Source of the DNA: CAVPEV01 sp963703555
GTDB taxonomy: Bacteria > Actinomycetota > Actinomycetes > Actinomycetales > Cellulomonadaceae
Direction of reading: 5' to 3'
DNA length: 64,000 nt
Assembly: GCA_963703555.1 (NCBI GenBank)
Contig: CAVPEV010000043.1
Coordinates: 124,001-188,000 of the forward strand
In this document: in pieces, positions 56,302 through 64,000 of the stretch
Layout of the letters: each line of letters opens with the position of its first letter
How positions within the stretch are numbered: the first letter of the stretch is position 1
Notes under the pieces: generated by a model
What the model saw: only the letters and a program-made list of their open reading frames with translations
The model's database searches: none
Told to the model about the DNA's origin: nothing
Program-made: the position numbers and the translations under genes

Positions 56302-57920
56302 CGGTGCTCCGTCGCGTCGGGGTCGGGCAGCTCGTCGGGCTGGTCGGGCAGCCGGGGCGGCGGGGTCGGCGCAGGGTCGGGGCGCACCGCCCGGTCGCGC
56401 TCGGCGCGGGCCTGCGCCGACAGCGGGGCCTCGGTAGGCGACAGCGCGCGGGCGGCCGCCTCGGCCGCCGGCGTGCCCGCCCGCGACCGCAGCACCCACC
56501 CCTCGATGGTGCGCTGGGCACCCTGGCTCACCGCGAGCGCCCCGGGCGGCACGTCGCGACGGATCACGCTGCCGGCGCCGGTGTACGCCCCGTCCCCGAT
56601 GGTCACCGGTGCGACGAACATGTTGTCCGCGCCGGTGCGCGCGTAGGAGCCGACCGTCGAGTGGTGCTTGGCCACGCCGTCGAAGTTGACGAACACCGAC
56701 GCCGCGCCGATGTTCGTGTAGTCACCGATCGTCGCGTCGCCGACGTAGGACAGGTGCGGCACCTTGGTCCCGGTGCCGATCTCGGCGTTCTTCGTCTCCA
56801 CGAACGTCCCGATCTTGCCGCGAGCGCCGAGCACGGTGCCCGGGCGCAGGTAGGCGAAGGGCCCGACGGTCGCGCTCTCCCCCACCACGGCCCGCAGGGC
56901 GTGGGTGCGGATCACCGTGGCGCCCCGGCCGACCTCGACGTCGGTCAGGGTGCAGTCCGGACCGACGGTGGCTGCCTCGCCCACGACGGTCGTGCCGTGC
57001 AGCTGGGTGCCGGGCAGCAGGGTGACGTCCCGGGCCAGCTCGACGTCCACGTCGACCCAGGTGGTGGCCGGGTCGACGACGGTCACGCCGTCGAGCATCC
57101 ACCGGTGCAGCATGCGGCGGTTCAGCTCGGCCCGCGCCCGGGCCAGCTCGACCCGGTCGTTGACCCCCGCCACGGAGACCGGGTCGTCGGTGCGCACGGC
57201 GCGGACCCGCCCGCCCGCCGCGCGGGCGAGCGCGAGCACGTCGGTGAGGTACACCTCGGCCTGGGCGTTGTCCTGGCCCAGCCGGGCCAGCGCGGTGCGC
57301 AGCACGTCCGCGTCGAACACGTAGACGGAGGTGTTGACCTCCCGGACGGCGCGCTGGGCGACGTCGGCGTCCCGGTCCTCCACGACGCCGGTGACCTCGC
57401 CGGCATCGTCACGGAGCACCCGGCCGTACCCGGCGGGGTCGTCGACCTCGGCCGTCAGGACGGTGACGGCGTTGCCGTCCGCGGCGTGCGCGGCGAGCAG
57501 CTCGCCGAGGGTGCCCGCGTCGAGCAACGGAGTGTCCCCGGCCACGACGACGACGGCGCCCTGCAGCCGCGCACCGGCCGCGGACCCGGGCTGGACGCCG
57601 TCGGTGGCGACCGCCGCCTGGACGGCGGCGTCGAGCACCGTCATCGCGCACTGCACCGCACGGCCGGTGCCGGGGATGTCGTCCTGGTCGGCGACGAGCA
57701 CGTCGGGGACCAGCTCACGGGCGTGCTCGGCGACCTGGTCGCGGCCGTGCCGGACCACGACGACGATCCGCTCGGGCGCCAGCTCCCCGGCGGCGGCGAG
57801 CGCGTGGCCGAGCATGCTACGTCCGCCGAGGGTGTGCAGGACCTTGGGGGTGCCCGACCGCATCCGGGTGCCCTCGCCGGCGGCGAGGACGACGACTGCA
57901 GCGGGGCGAACGATGGTCAC
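56298..57920 (-). CDS. glmU: Bifunctional UDP-GlcNAc pyrophosphorylase / glucosamine-1-phosphate acetyltransferase
   Basis: A 540-residue two-domain enzyme making UDP-GlcNAc for peptidoglycan and, here, mycothiol. The N-terminal uridyltransferase domain has [18 protein letters not shown], and AGDTPLL is the substrate loop. The C-terminal domain is a left-handed beta-helix with hexapeptide repeats and the acetyl-CoA site (YDGxxKH-like [15 protein letters not shown]). An extra Pro/Ala-rich tail of about 40 residues follows. The GTG at 57920 has GGAG upstream. tRNA-Gln lies 109 nt upstream on the same strand, as is common. Confidence 0.96.
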   Translation of the reverse strand: MTIVRPAAVVVLAAGEGTRMRSGTPKVLHTLGGRSMLGHALAAAGELAPERIVVVVRHGRDQVAEHARELVPDVLVADQDDIPGTGRAVQCAMTVLDAAVQAAVATDGVQPGSAAGARLQGAVVVVAGDTPLLDAGTLGELLAAHAADGNAVTVLTAEVDDPAGYGRVLRDDAGEVTGVVEDRDADVAQRAVREVNTSVYVFDADVLRTALARLGQDNAQAEVYLTDVLALARAAGGRVRAVRTDDPVSVAGVNDRVELARARAELNRRMLHRWMLDGVTVVDPATTWVDVDVELARDVTLLPGTQLHGTTVVGEAATVGPDCTLTDVEVGRGATVIRTHALRAVVGESATVGPFAYLRPGTVLGARGKIGTFVETKNAEIGTGTKVPHLSYVGDATIGDYTNIGAASVFVNFDGVAKHHSTVGSYARTGADNMFVAPVTIGDGAYTGAGSVIRRDVPPGALAVSQGAQRTIEGWVLRSRAGTPAAEAAARALSPTEAPLSAQARAERDRAVRPDPAPTPPPRLPDQPDELPDPDATEHR

Positions 57921-58029
57921 CAGCGGGTGCTCCCGTCGATCAGCCCCGAGGGGCGGGGGATCGTGACGGGCACGCACTCTACCGCCGCGGCCGGGCCGGC
58001 ATCGGCCGGGGCCGCCGTCGTCGATGATG

Positions 58030-58101
58030 CTCCGCCCCCAGGATTCGAACCTGGACCGCAAGGCTCCAAAGGCCTGCGTGCTGCCGTTACACCAGGGCGG
58101 A
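58030..58101 (-). tRNA. tRNA-Gln (TTG anticodon)
   Basis: A 72-nt cloverleaf. The acceptor stem is TCCGCCC/GGGCGGA with discriminator G at 58030, as expected for glutamine. The anticodon loop CTTTGGA gives TTG. The T loop TTCGAAT is standard. It lies between glmU and the TetR gene, a conserved place in actinobacteria. CCA is not encoded. Confidence 0.95.
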
Positions 58102-58163
58102 CCGGCCGCGCGGCGGCCCTCGCCTGCGACAGTGTGCCAGGCGCGCGCTGGCATGATGGCCAC

Positions 58164-58826
58164 GTGCCCCCCACCAGCAGAACACCCTCCCGGCGGATGA
58201 CCGGCACGCAGCGCCGTGAGCAGCTGGTGGACGTCAGCCGTCGGCTGTTCGCGGAGAAGGGGTTCGACGGCACCAGCGTGGAGGAGATCGCCAGCCGTGC
58301 CGGGGTGTCCAAGCCGGTGGTGTACGAGCACTTCGGGGGCAAGGAGGGGATCTACGCGGTCGTCGTCGACCGCGAGATCCAGACGCTCACCGGTGCTCTC
58401 AACGACGCGCTGGCCCGCGGGGGCCACCCCAAGGTGCTCGTCGAGCGCACCGCGCTCGCCCTGCTCAGCTACATCGAGACCGCCGAGGACGGGTTCCGGA
58501 TCCTCGTGCGCGACTCCCCCGTCGCCCAGGCCACCGGCACGTTCTCCAGCCTCATCGGGGACGTCGCCACGCAGGTCGAGCACCTGCTGGCCCGCCAGTT
58601 CGAACTGCGCAGCCTCGACCCGCGCACCGCGCCGATCTACGCCCAGATGCTGGTCGGCATGGTGGCGCTCACCGGGCAGTACTGGCTCGACGCCCGCGGC
58701 CTGACCAAGCAGGAGGTGGCCGCCCACCTGGTCAACCTGGCCTGGAACGGGCTGTCCGGGCTGCAGGTGCACCCCGAGCTCACCGCCCCGGCGGCACCCC
58801 GGCCGGAGGCCGGCGCCGTCCGCTGA
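58164..58826 (+). CDS. TetR/AcrR family transcriptional regulator
   Basis: A 220-residue regulator with an N-terminal helix-turn-helix domain ([46 protein letters not shown] at about 15-60, shown here only by its key residues SKPVVYEHF) and a helical ligand-binding domain. It matches the TetR gene that lies between glmU and mfd in relatives (Rv1019). Ligand and targets are unknown. The GTG at 58164 lies 6 nt after CATGAT, so the transcript may be leaderless; an ATG at 58197 is an alternative start. Confidence 0.87.
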   Translation: MPPTSRTPSRRMTGTQRREQLVDVSRRLFAEKGFDGTSVEEIASRAGVSKPVVYEHFGGKEGIYAVVVDREIQTLTGALNDALARGGHPKVLVERTALALLSYIETAEDGFRILVRDSPVAQATGTFSSLIGDVATQVEHLLARQFELRSLDPRTAPIYAQMLVGMVALTGQYWLDARGLTKQEVAAHLVNLAWNGLSGLQVHPELTAPAAPRPEAGAVR

Positions 58827-58885
58827 CGAGGCTCCCCACGCAGCCCGACCCGGACCGCCCCACCGGCGCGGCTACCCTCACCGGC

Positions 58886-59422
58886 ATGACCGCCTCGCCC
58901 GGCTCCGTGCCGCCTGCCCACGACGCAGCGCCACGGGACGAGGTGGACCGGATCGTCGAGGCCTGGGGACAGGTCCGCCCGGACCTGGACGTCACGCCGC
59001 TGGCCGTGCTGTCCCGGGTGAGCCGGCTCGCGCGTCACCTGGACCTGGCTCGGCGGCGGGCGTTCGCCGAGCACGGCCTGGACGCGTGGGAGTTCGACGT
59101 CCTGTCCGCCCTGCGCCGGGCCGGAGAGCCGTACGAGCTGTCCCCGGGTGCGCTGGTCACGCAGACCCTGGTGACCTCCGGCACGATGACCAACCGGATC
59201 GACCGGCTGACCACGCGGGGTCTCGTCGGGCGGCTGCCGTCACCCGGGGACCGCCGCGGCGTGCTCGTCCGGCTGGCCGACGAGGGGCTGCGCCGCGTCG
59301 ACGGCGCGATGACGGACCTGCTCGCTGTGGAGGAGGCCATGCTGGCCGGGCTGGACGCCGGCGAGCGCAGCCGGCTGGCCGACCTGCTGCGCACGCTCGT
59401 CGCCCCGTTCGACGCCGCCTGA
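58886..59422 (+). CDS. MarR family transcriptional regulator
   Basis: A 178-residue winged-helix regulator. The DNA-binding part contains FDVLSALRRAG, VTSGTMTNRIDRLTTRGLV and PGDRRGVLVRLADEG, the classical MarR pattern, with dimerising helices at both ends. MarR proteins respond to phenolic or oxidative signals, and the target is unknown. It follows the TetR gene on the same strand by 60 nt and is convergent with the ABC-F gene. Confidence 0.9.
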   Translation: MTASPGSVPPAHDAAPRDEVDRIVEAWGQVRPDLDVTPLAVLSRVSRLARHLDLARRRAFAEHGLDAWEFDVLSALRRAGEPYELSPGALVTQTLVTSGTMTNRIDRLTTRGLVGRLPSPGDRRGVLVRLADEGLRRVDGAMTDLLAVEEAMLAGLDAGERSRLADLLRTLVAPFDAA

Positions 59423-59431
59423 GCCGCAGAT

Positions 59432-59444
59432 GCCGCAGAGCGGC
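59432..59444. terminator. Small hairpin between convergent marR and ABC-F genes
   Basis: GCCGC-AGA-GCGGC is a perfect 5-bp inverted repeat with a 3-nt loop, between the two stop codons (59422 and 59446). It would form in both transcripts. The short stem makes it a weak candidate. Confidence 0.35.
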
Positions 59445-59445
59445 G

Positions 59446-61287
59446 CTACAGCAGGGTGGCCGCCGCGAGCCAGGCGTCCTCCAGCTCGGCCTGCTCCGCC
59501 AGGAGCGCCCGGAGGCGGGCGTCCAGGCGGACGACCGCCTCCGGTTCGGTGGCCCGGGCGGCCAGCTGCGCGTGCAGCTCGGCGACCTCGCCGGCGACCC
59601 GGTGCAGCCGCCGCTCGACCCGTTGCGCCTCCTTCCGAGCGGCTCGCACCTGAGCGGGCGTGGCACGGGGTGCGCCCGCCGGCAACGCGGGTGCGCCCGC
59701 CATCCCGGCGTCCTGCGGTGCGCCGATCCGGCCTGCGCCAGCTTCCGGACCGGGGTGGCCGTCCGGATGGCCGTCGGCAGCCCGGCGAAGCGCCAGGAAC
59801 TCGTCCACGCCGCCGGGCAGGTCCCGCACCTTTCCGTCACCGAGCAACGCCACCTGACGGTCGCACACCCGTTCGAGCAGGTAGCGGTCGTGGCTGACCA
59901 CGACGAGCGTGCCGGGCCAGTCGTCCAGCAGGTCCTCCACCGCGGCCAGGGTGTCGGTGTCCAGGTCGTTCGTCGGCTCGTCGAGCAACAGCACGTTCGG
60001 CTCGCCGACGAGCAGCCGCAGCAGCTGCAACCGCCGGCGCTCGCCGCCGGACAGCTCCCGCACGGGTGCCCACGCGCGCTCCCGGGTGAACCCGAGCCGC
60101 TCGACGAGCTGGGCCGCGGTGAGTTCCCGACCACCGACGACCACCCGGCGCCGGTCCTGCTCCACCACCTGCACGGCGGTCGACCCGGCCAGCTCGTCCA
60201 GCTCGGCGACGTCCTGGCTGAGCTCCGCGGACCGCACCGTGAGCCCACGGCGCACCCGGCCCTCGGTCGGCGCCAGCCGGCCGGAGAGCAGCCCGAGCAG
60301 CGTCGTCTTGCCGGCTCCGTTGGCACCGACCACGCCGATCCGGTCGCCGGGGCCCAGGCCCCACGTCACGTGGTCCAGCACGGGTGCGTCGGCGAACCGG
60401 AGGGTGACGTCGTCCAGCTCCACCACGTCCTTGCCGAGCCGGGCAGTGGCCAGCCGGGTGAGCTCCATCCGGTCCCGAGGCGGCGGCTCGTCGGCGATGA
60501 GCGCCGCGGCTGCGTCCAGCCGGAAGCGTGGCTTGGCGGTGCGGGCCGGCGCCCCCCGGCGCAGCCAGGCCAGCTCCTTGCGGAGCAGGCCGCGCCGACG
60601 GTCCTCGGCCACCGAGGCGGCGTGCACCCGCTCGGCGCGGGCCAGGACGTAGGCGGCGTAGCCGCCGTCGTACGTGTCGACGGTGGCGTCGTGCACGTCC
60701 CACAGCCGGGTGCACACCGCGTCCAGGAACCAGCGGTCGTGGGTCACGACGACCAGCGCCCCGGTCCCCCGGGAGAACCGTTCGCGCAGGTGGTCGGCGA
60801 GCCAGGCGACCCCCTCCACGTCGAGGTGGTTGGTCGGCTCGTCGAGGGCGAGCACGTCGTCGTCGCGGACCAGCATGGCGGCGAGCGCCACCCGGCGGCG
60901 CTGCCCACCGGACAGGCTCGCCACGCTCGCGTCGAGGTCGACGTCCGCCAGCAGCCCGGCGTGCACGGCACGCACCCGCGGGTCCCGGGCCCACTCGTGC
61001 ACCGCCTGCCCGCCGTGCACCGCGTCGGCCACGGTGCCGGGCGGGACCTCGTCCCGCTGGTCGAGGAGCCCCACGCGCAGCCCGCCGCTGCGGGTGACCC
61101 GCCCCGTCCCCGGTGGCTGCACGCCGGCGAGGAGCCGCAGCAACGTCGACTTGCCGGCGCCGTTAGGACCCACGACCCCGACCCGCACCCCGTCGTCCAG
61201 GCCCAGGCTGACCGAGTCCAGCAGGGTCCGCGTGCCCACGCTCACCCCGACCGAGTCGGCCCCCAGCAGGTGCACGTCACTGCCCAC
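59446..61287 (-). CDS. ABC-F family ATPase (Uup/EttA-like)
   Basis: A 613-residue protein with two ABC ATPase domains and no membrane part, the hallmark of ABC-F proteins that act on ribosomes. Domain 1 has GPNGAGKSTLL, LSGGQRRRV and LALDEPTNHLD; domain 2 has GANGAGKTTLL, LSGGERRRL and LLLDEPTNDLD. A linker rich in Arg and Glu joins them, and the C-terminus has a coiled coil (ARKEAQRVERRLHRVAGEVAELH) as in Uup. It overlaps ispE by 11 nt. Role in ribosome rescue or antibiotic protection cannot be told from sequence. Confidence 0.92.
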   Translation of the reverse strand: MGSDVHLLGADSVGVSVGTRTLLDSVSLGLDDGVRVGVVGPNGAGKSTLLRLLAGVQPPGTGRVTRSGGLRVGLLDQRDEVPPGTVADAVHGGQAVHEWARDPRVRAVHAGLLADVDLDASVASLSGGQRRRVALAAMLVRDDDVLALDEPTNHLDVEGVAWLADHLRERFSRGTGALVVVTHDRWFLDAVCTRLWDVHDATVDTYDGGYAAYVLARAERVHAASVAEDRRRGLLRKELAWLRRGAPARTAKPRFRLDAAAALIADEPPPRDRMELTRLATARLGKDVVELDDVTLRFADAPVLDHVTWGLGPGDRIGVVGANGAGKTTLLGLLSGRLAPTEGRVRRGLTVRSAELSQDVAELDELAGSTAVQVVEQDRRRVVVGGRELTAAQLVERLGFTRERAWAPVRELSGGERRRLQLLRLLVGEPNVLLLDEPTNDLDTDTLAAVEDLLDDWPGTLVVVSHDRYLLERVCDRQVALLGDGKVRDLPGGVDEFLALRRAADGHPDGHPGPEAGAGRIGAPQDAGMAGAPALPAGAPRATPAQVRAARKEAQRVERRLHRVAGEVAELHAQLAARATEPEAVVRLDARLRALLAEQAELEDAWLAAATLL

Positions 61288-62200
61288 CGGTGAGGATGCG
61301 GGCGCCGGGCACCGGGCCGACGACCGGGATCACGTGGTCCGCGACGCCACCCGCGACGAGGGCTGCCGACAGCACCAGGGCGTGCTGGCGGTTGCGGGCC
61401 AGGGCGGCGACGGTCGGTCCGGACCCGGACACGACGACCCCGAGCGCGCCGGCGTCCTCGGCGGCCGCCACCACGTCGGCCAACCAGGGAGCCAGCGTCA
61501 GGGCGGCCGGCTGCAGGTCGTTGTGCAGCGCATGACCGAGCCCGACGGCGTCACCGGCGCGCAGGGCCTGCAGGATCGCCACGTCCGCGGCGGGGTCGGG
61601 GTCGGCCACCGTGCCCCGGGCGTCGAACGCGGCGTACACCGCCGCGGTCGACAGCCCGGTGGACTGCACGGCCAGCACCCAGGCGTACTCACCGCGGCTC
61701 ATCGCCGGAGCGAGCACGTCGCCATGGCCCGTGCCGACCGCCGTGTGGCCGGCGAGCGCGAACGGCACGTCCGAGCCGAGCTCCGCAGCAAGCCCGGACA
61801 GCTGCTCCCGGCTCAGTCGGGTGTCCCACAGCGCATCGCAGGCGAGCAGCGCGGCGGCGGCGTCGGCCGATCCGCCGCCCATCCCGCCGGCCACCGGCAC
61901 GCCCTTGACCAGGTGCAGGTGGACCCGCGGACGCACTCCCGCGTAGGCGGCCAACGCGGCCGCGGCCTGCACGGCCAGGTTTGTGCCATCGGTGGGTACC
62001 CGGTCGGCCTGAGGTCCCGCCACGCTCACCGTGAGGTCCTCGGCATGCCGGGCGACGACGTCCTCGTAGACGGAGACCGCCTGGAAGAGGCTGGTCACCG
62101 CGTGGTAGCCGTCCGGCCGGCGCGGGCCGACCCGCAGCAGGAGGTTGACCTTGCCCGGGGCGCGAGCCCGGACCGATCGGTCGGCGGGCGGCGCAGTCAC
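61277..62200 (-). CDS. ispE: 4-diphosphocytidyl-2-C-methyl-D-erythritol kinase (IspE)
   Basis: A 307-residue GHMP kinase of the MEP isoprenoid pathway. It phosphorylates CDP-ME. The N-terminal APGKVNLLL holds the catalytic Lys17-containing motif, the phosphate loop is [14 protein letters not shown], and the third GHMP motif is [13 protein letters not shown] start at 62200 overlaps the rsmA stop as GTGA. Next to ksgA and ispE order is conserved across actinobacteria. Confidence 0.95.
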   Translation of the reverse strand: MTAPPADRSVRARAPGKVNLLLRVGPRRPDGYHAVTSLFQAVSVYEDVVARHAEDLTVSVAGPQADRVPTDGTNLAVQAAAALAAYAGVRPRVHLHLVKGVPVAGGMGGGSADAAAALLACDALWDTRLSREQLSGLAAELGSDVPFALAGHTAVGTGHGDVLAPAMSRGEYAWVLAVQSTGLSTAAVYAAFDARGTVADPDPAADVAILQALRAGDAVGLGHALHNDLQPAALTLAPWLADVVAAAEDAGALGVVVSGSGPTVAALARNRQHALVLSAALVAGGVADHVIPVVGPVPGARILTGGQ

Positions 62201-63165
62201 GGTTCCACTGTGCCAGGTCGGCCCGACAGCGTCCCGGCGACGCCGGGCAGGTCCGGCGGCCGCGACCGGTCGGCGGCCGCGAGCGTCCGGCCCGCCCCGG
62301 GCCCGTGACCCGCCCCGGTCAGCTGCTCGGCGATCCGGGCGAACGCCGTCACGTCGAGACGCTCGCCCCGCATGCTCGGGTCCACGCCGGCCGCGCGCAG
62401 CACGGCCTCCGCCCGCGCCGGCGAGCCGGCCAGCGCCGCCAGCGCGGACCGGAGCATCTTGCGACGCTGCCCGAACGACGCGTCGACGACGGCGAAGACG
62501 CGCTCGCGGGCAGCCGTCGTGGTCGGCGGGTCGCGCCGGTCCAGGCGGACGAGAGCCGAGTCGACCCGAGGGACGGGCCAGAATGCCGAGCGGGCGATGC
62601 TCCCCGACCGCCGGGCGGCGGCGTACCAGGCCGTCTTCACCGAGGGCGTGCCGTAGGTCCGGCCACCAGGACCGGCGACAAGCCGGTCGGCGACCTCGGC
62701 CTGCACCATGACGAGCATCCGGGTCAGCCCGGCGAACCGCTCGAGGAACGTGAGCAGCACCGGCACGGCGACGTTGTAGGGCAGGTTCGCCACCAGCGCG
62801 GTGGGCGGCTCGCCGGGCAGGTCGCGCACGGTCAGCGCGTCCGCGGTGAGGACCGTCAGCCGGGCCAGCGCACCGGGCTGGTGCGCGGCGACGGTCGTGG
62901 GCAGCAGGCGGGCCAGGACCGGGTCGATCTCCACGGCCACCACGTGGGCGCCCACCTCGAGCAGGCCGAGGGTGAGCGAGCCCAGCCCCGGTCCGACCTC
63001 GACGACCCGCTCCCCGGGGTGGACCGCTGCCTGGTGCACGATCCTGCGGACGGTGCCCGGGTCGACGACGAAGTTCTGCCCGAGCGCCTTGGTGGGCCGG
63101 ATGCCTGCTGCGTCGGCCAGCGCGCGGATCTCCGCCGGCCCGAGCAGCGGACCGGTGCCGGTCAT
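62197..63165 (-). CDS. rsmA: 16S rRNA dimethyladenosine transferase (RsmA/KsgA)
   Basis: A 322-residue methyltransferase that dimethylates two adenines in helix 45 of 16S rRNA. SAM-binding motifs are [32 protein letters not shown] and NLPYNVAVP; the last one is the catalytic NLPY. An Arg/Ala-rich extension of about 30 residues follows the usual end, overlapping ispE. It lies 34 nt downstream of the rpfB-type gene. Mutations of this gene give kasugamycin resistance in other bacteria. Confidence 0.95.
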   Translation of the reverse strand: MTGTGPLLGPAEIRALADAAGIRPTKALGQNFVVDPGTVRRIVHQAAVHPGERVVEVGPGLGSLTLGLLEVGAHVVAVEIDPVLARLLPTTVAAHQPGALARLTVLTADALTVRDLPGEPPTALVANLPYNVAVPVLLTFLERFAGLTRMLVMVQAEVADRLVAGPGGRTYGTPSVKTAWYAAARRSGSIARSAFWPVPRVDSALVRLDRRDPPTTTAARERVFAVVDASFGQRRKMLRSALAALAGSPARAEAVLRAAGVDPSMRGERLDVTAFARIAEQLTGAGHGPGAGRTLAAADRSRPPDLPGVAGTLSGRPGTVEP

Positions 63166-63199
63166 GCCCGCGAGCCTACCCAGCGCGGCCCCCGAGCCG

Positions 63200-64000
63200 T
63201 CAGCCGAACAGCTGCTTGCCACATACCGGCCACTGGCCGGCACCCGAACGGGCGTACAGCGCCTGCGCGCGCGCCGTCTGGTCCGCCGGCGAGGCCTGGC
63301 TGGGCAGGCCGGACCCGCCCACGCTGCCCCAGGTGGACAGCGAGAACTGGTACAGCCCGTAGTAGAGACCGTTCGCGGAGACCGCCGCCGGGTTGCCACC
63401 CGACTCGCAGCGGGCCAGCGCAGCCCAGTTCAGCCCGTCGGCGGTCGGGACGGCGGCCACCGTGGCCGGCCGCGCCGGGGCCGGCCTGGGTGCCGTGCCG
63501 ATGGCCACCACGGCGGTGACCGGTTCCCGGCTCTGCGTGTCCGAGAGCGCGACCCGGGTGGTCTCGGTCCCGTCGACCGTCGTCACCCGTTCGACGAGCG
63601 TGCGCTCGCCCGCGGCGCCCGACGTGAGCACCCGGCGCTGCCCGGTGGTCAGGCCGGGATCCGGGCGCGTCGTCGTCTCGAACGGGACGGCGCTGACCGT
63701 CGTCACGTCGTGCACGCTCACCCGGCTGACCACGACGGTCACCCGACCCTGCGCGCCGGTGCGGACGAGGACGCGGTCGCGGTCCCCGAGGACGACCCCC
63801 AGGCCGTCGAGCAGGTCGACGACCGTTGCACCGGCGGCGGGCACCGTCACGGTGCGCCCGTCGACGACGACGTCGGCCGCACCGTGCAGCGCCACGGCGA
63901 GGCCGAGCTGGGGGCGCCCGCCTTCGGCTGACCGGGAGGCCACCAGGGTGACCTGCCCCGCTCGGCGGGACAGCATGTCCAGGGCCTCGTCGGCACTGGC
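63200..64000 (-). CDS. rpfB: Resuscitation-promoting factor, RpfB type (5' end cut by window edge)
   Basis: The last 266 residues of a secreted peptidoglycan-cleaving protein. The frame stays open to the right edge. From the N-terminal side it has DUF348-like repeats ([24 protein letters not shown]), a G5 domain (about [13 protein letters not shown] to [11 protein letters not shown]), then the lysozyme-like Rpf domain with the catalytic Glu in ARCESGGNP and [15 protein letters not shown]. This is the RpfB architecture; it acts outside the cell to revive dormant cells by cutting peptidoglycan. It precedes rsmA and ispE, as in relatives. Confidence 0.93.
   Translation of the reverse strand, partial: ASADEALDMLSRRAGQVTLVASRSAEGGRPQLGLAVALHGAADVVVDGRTVTVPAAGATVVDLLDGLGVVLGDRDRVLVRTGAQGRVTVVVSRVSVHDVTTVSAVPFETTTRPDPGLTTGQRRVLTSGAAGERTLVERVTTVDGTETTRVALSDTQSREPVTAVVAIGTAPRPAPARPATVAAVPTADGLNWAALARCESGGNPAAVSANGLYYGLYQFSLSTWGSVGGSGLPSQASPADQTARAQALYARSGAGQWPVCGKQLFG

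Overview
The window is GC-rich, gene-dense chromosome from an actinobacterium. It carries two mycothiol enzymes (mshB, mca), a resuscitation-promoting factor, an actinobacterial-type PhoH2 with PIN domain, DUF501, DUF4307 and DUF6113-type genes, and many GTG starts. Gene order matches two blocks I know from Mycobacterium tuberculosis: rpfB-ksgA-ispE ... rplY-pth-prs-glmU-TetR-mfd ... eno-ftsB-DUF501-ppx, and greA-DUF4307-mca ... hlyIII-uppS-phoH2-fum-xseB-xseA-ispH-ychF. Here they sit side by side. Composition and the mix of accessory genes suggest Micrococcales, perhaps Cellulomonadaceae; that placement is inference.

Region by region. (1) 1-3.2 kb, minus strand: a partial membrane gene, mshB and typA. 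(2) 3.2-16.7 kb, minus strand: a long peptide/nickel-type ABC importer region with three substrate-binding lipoproteins, two DppB/DppC permease pairs and two fused DppD-DppF ATPases. A perfect 18-bp inverted repeat follows the middle binding-protein gene, and one DppB carries a large extra membrane segment. (3) 16.9-22.8 kb: ychF, an ABC-2 type exporter, rmuC and ispH. (4) 22.8-29.9 kb: xseA-xseB, a beta-carbonic anhydrase, fumC, phoH2, uppS and hemolysin III. (5) 29.4-36.5 kb: a nitrilase-family gene whose 3' part runs antisense through hemolysin III, a small membrane gene, mca, DUF4307, greA, ilvA, an AI-2E-type transporter and msrA. (6) 36.6-41.9 kb: a Bax-inhibitor-like protein, a zinc alcohol dehydrogenase, a siderophore-interacting flavoprotein, an atypical tRNA with UAA anticodon, ppx, DUF501 and a FtsB/DivIC-like gene. 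(7) 42-50.2 kb: eno, the three-gene transhydrogenase pntAa-pntAb-pntB, a SurA-like lipoprotein, an aldehyde dehydrogenase with DUF779 partner, and a CHAD protein. (8) 50.2-64 kb: mfd, pth, rplY, prs, glmU, tRNA-Gln, TetR and MarR regulators, an ABC-F ATPase, ispE, rsmA and the 3' part of an rpfB-type gene.

Most of the window is housekeeping: translation, cell-wall precursors (glmU, uppS, ispE, ispH), DNA repair (mfd, xseAB, rmuC), central metabolism (eno, fumC, prs) and thiol/redox chemistry (mshB, mca, msrA, pnt, dehydrogenases). Many neighbours are translationally coupled through 4-nt ATGA or GTGA overlaps. I see no prophage, insertion sequence, CRISPR array or defence island, and no clearly new biological system. 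The points most worth a second look are the antisense nitrilase tail, the atypical tRNA, the expanded permease, several strong inverted repeats, a hairpin carrying both stop codons of a convergent pair, and places where expected block members (mazG, glpX) are replaced by other genes. No stretch longer than 300 bases lacks a gene.
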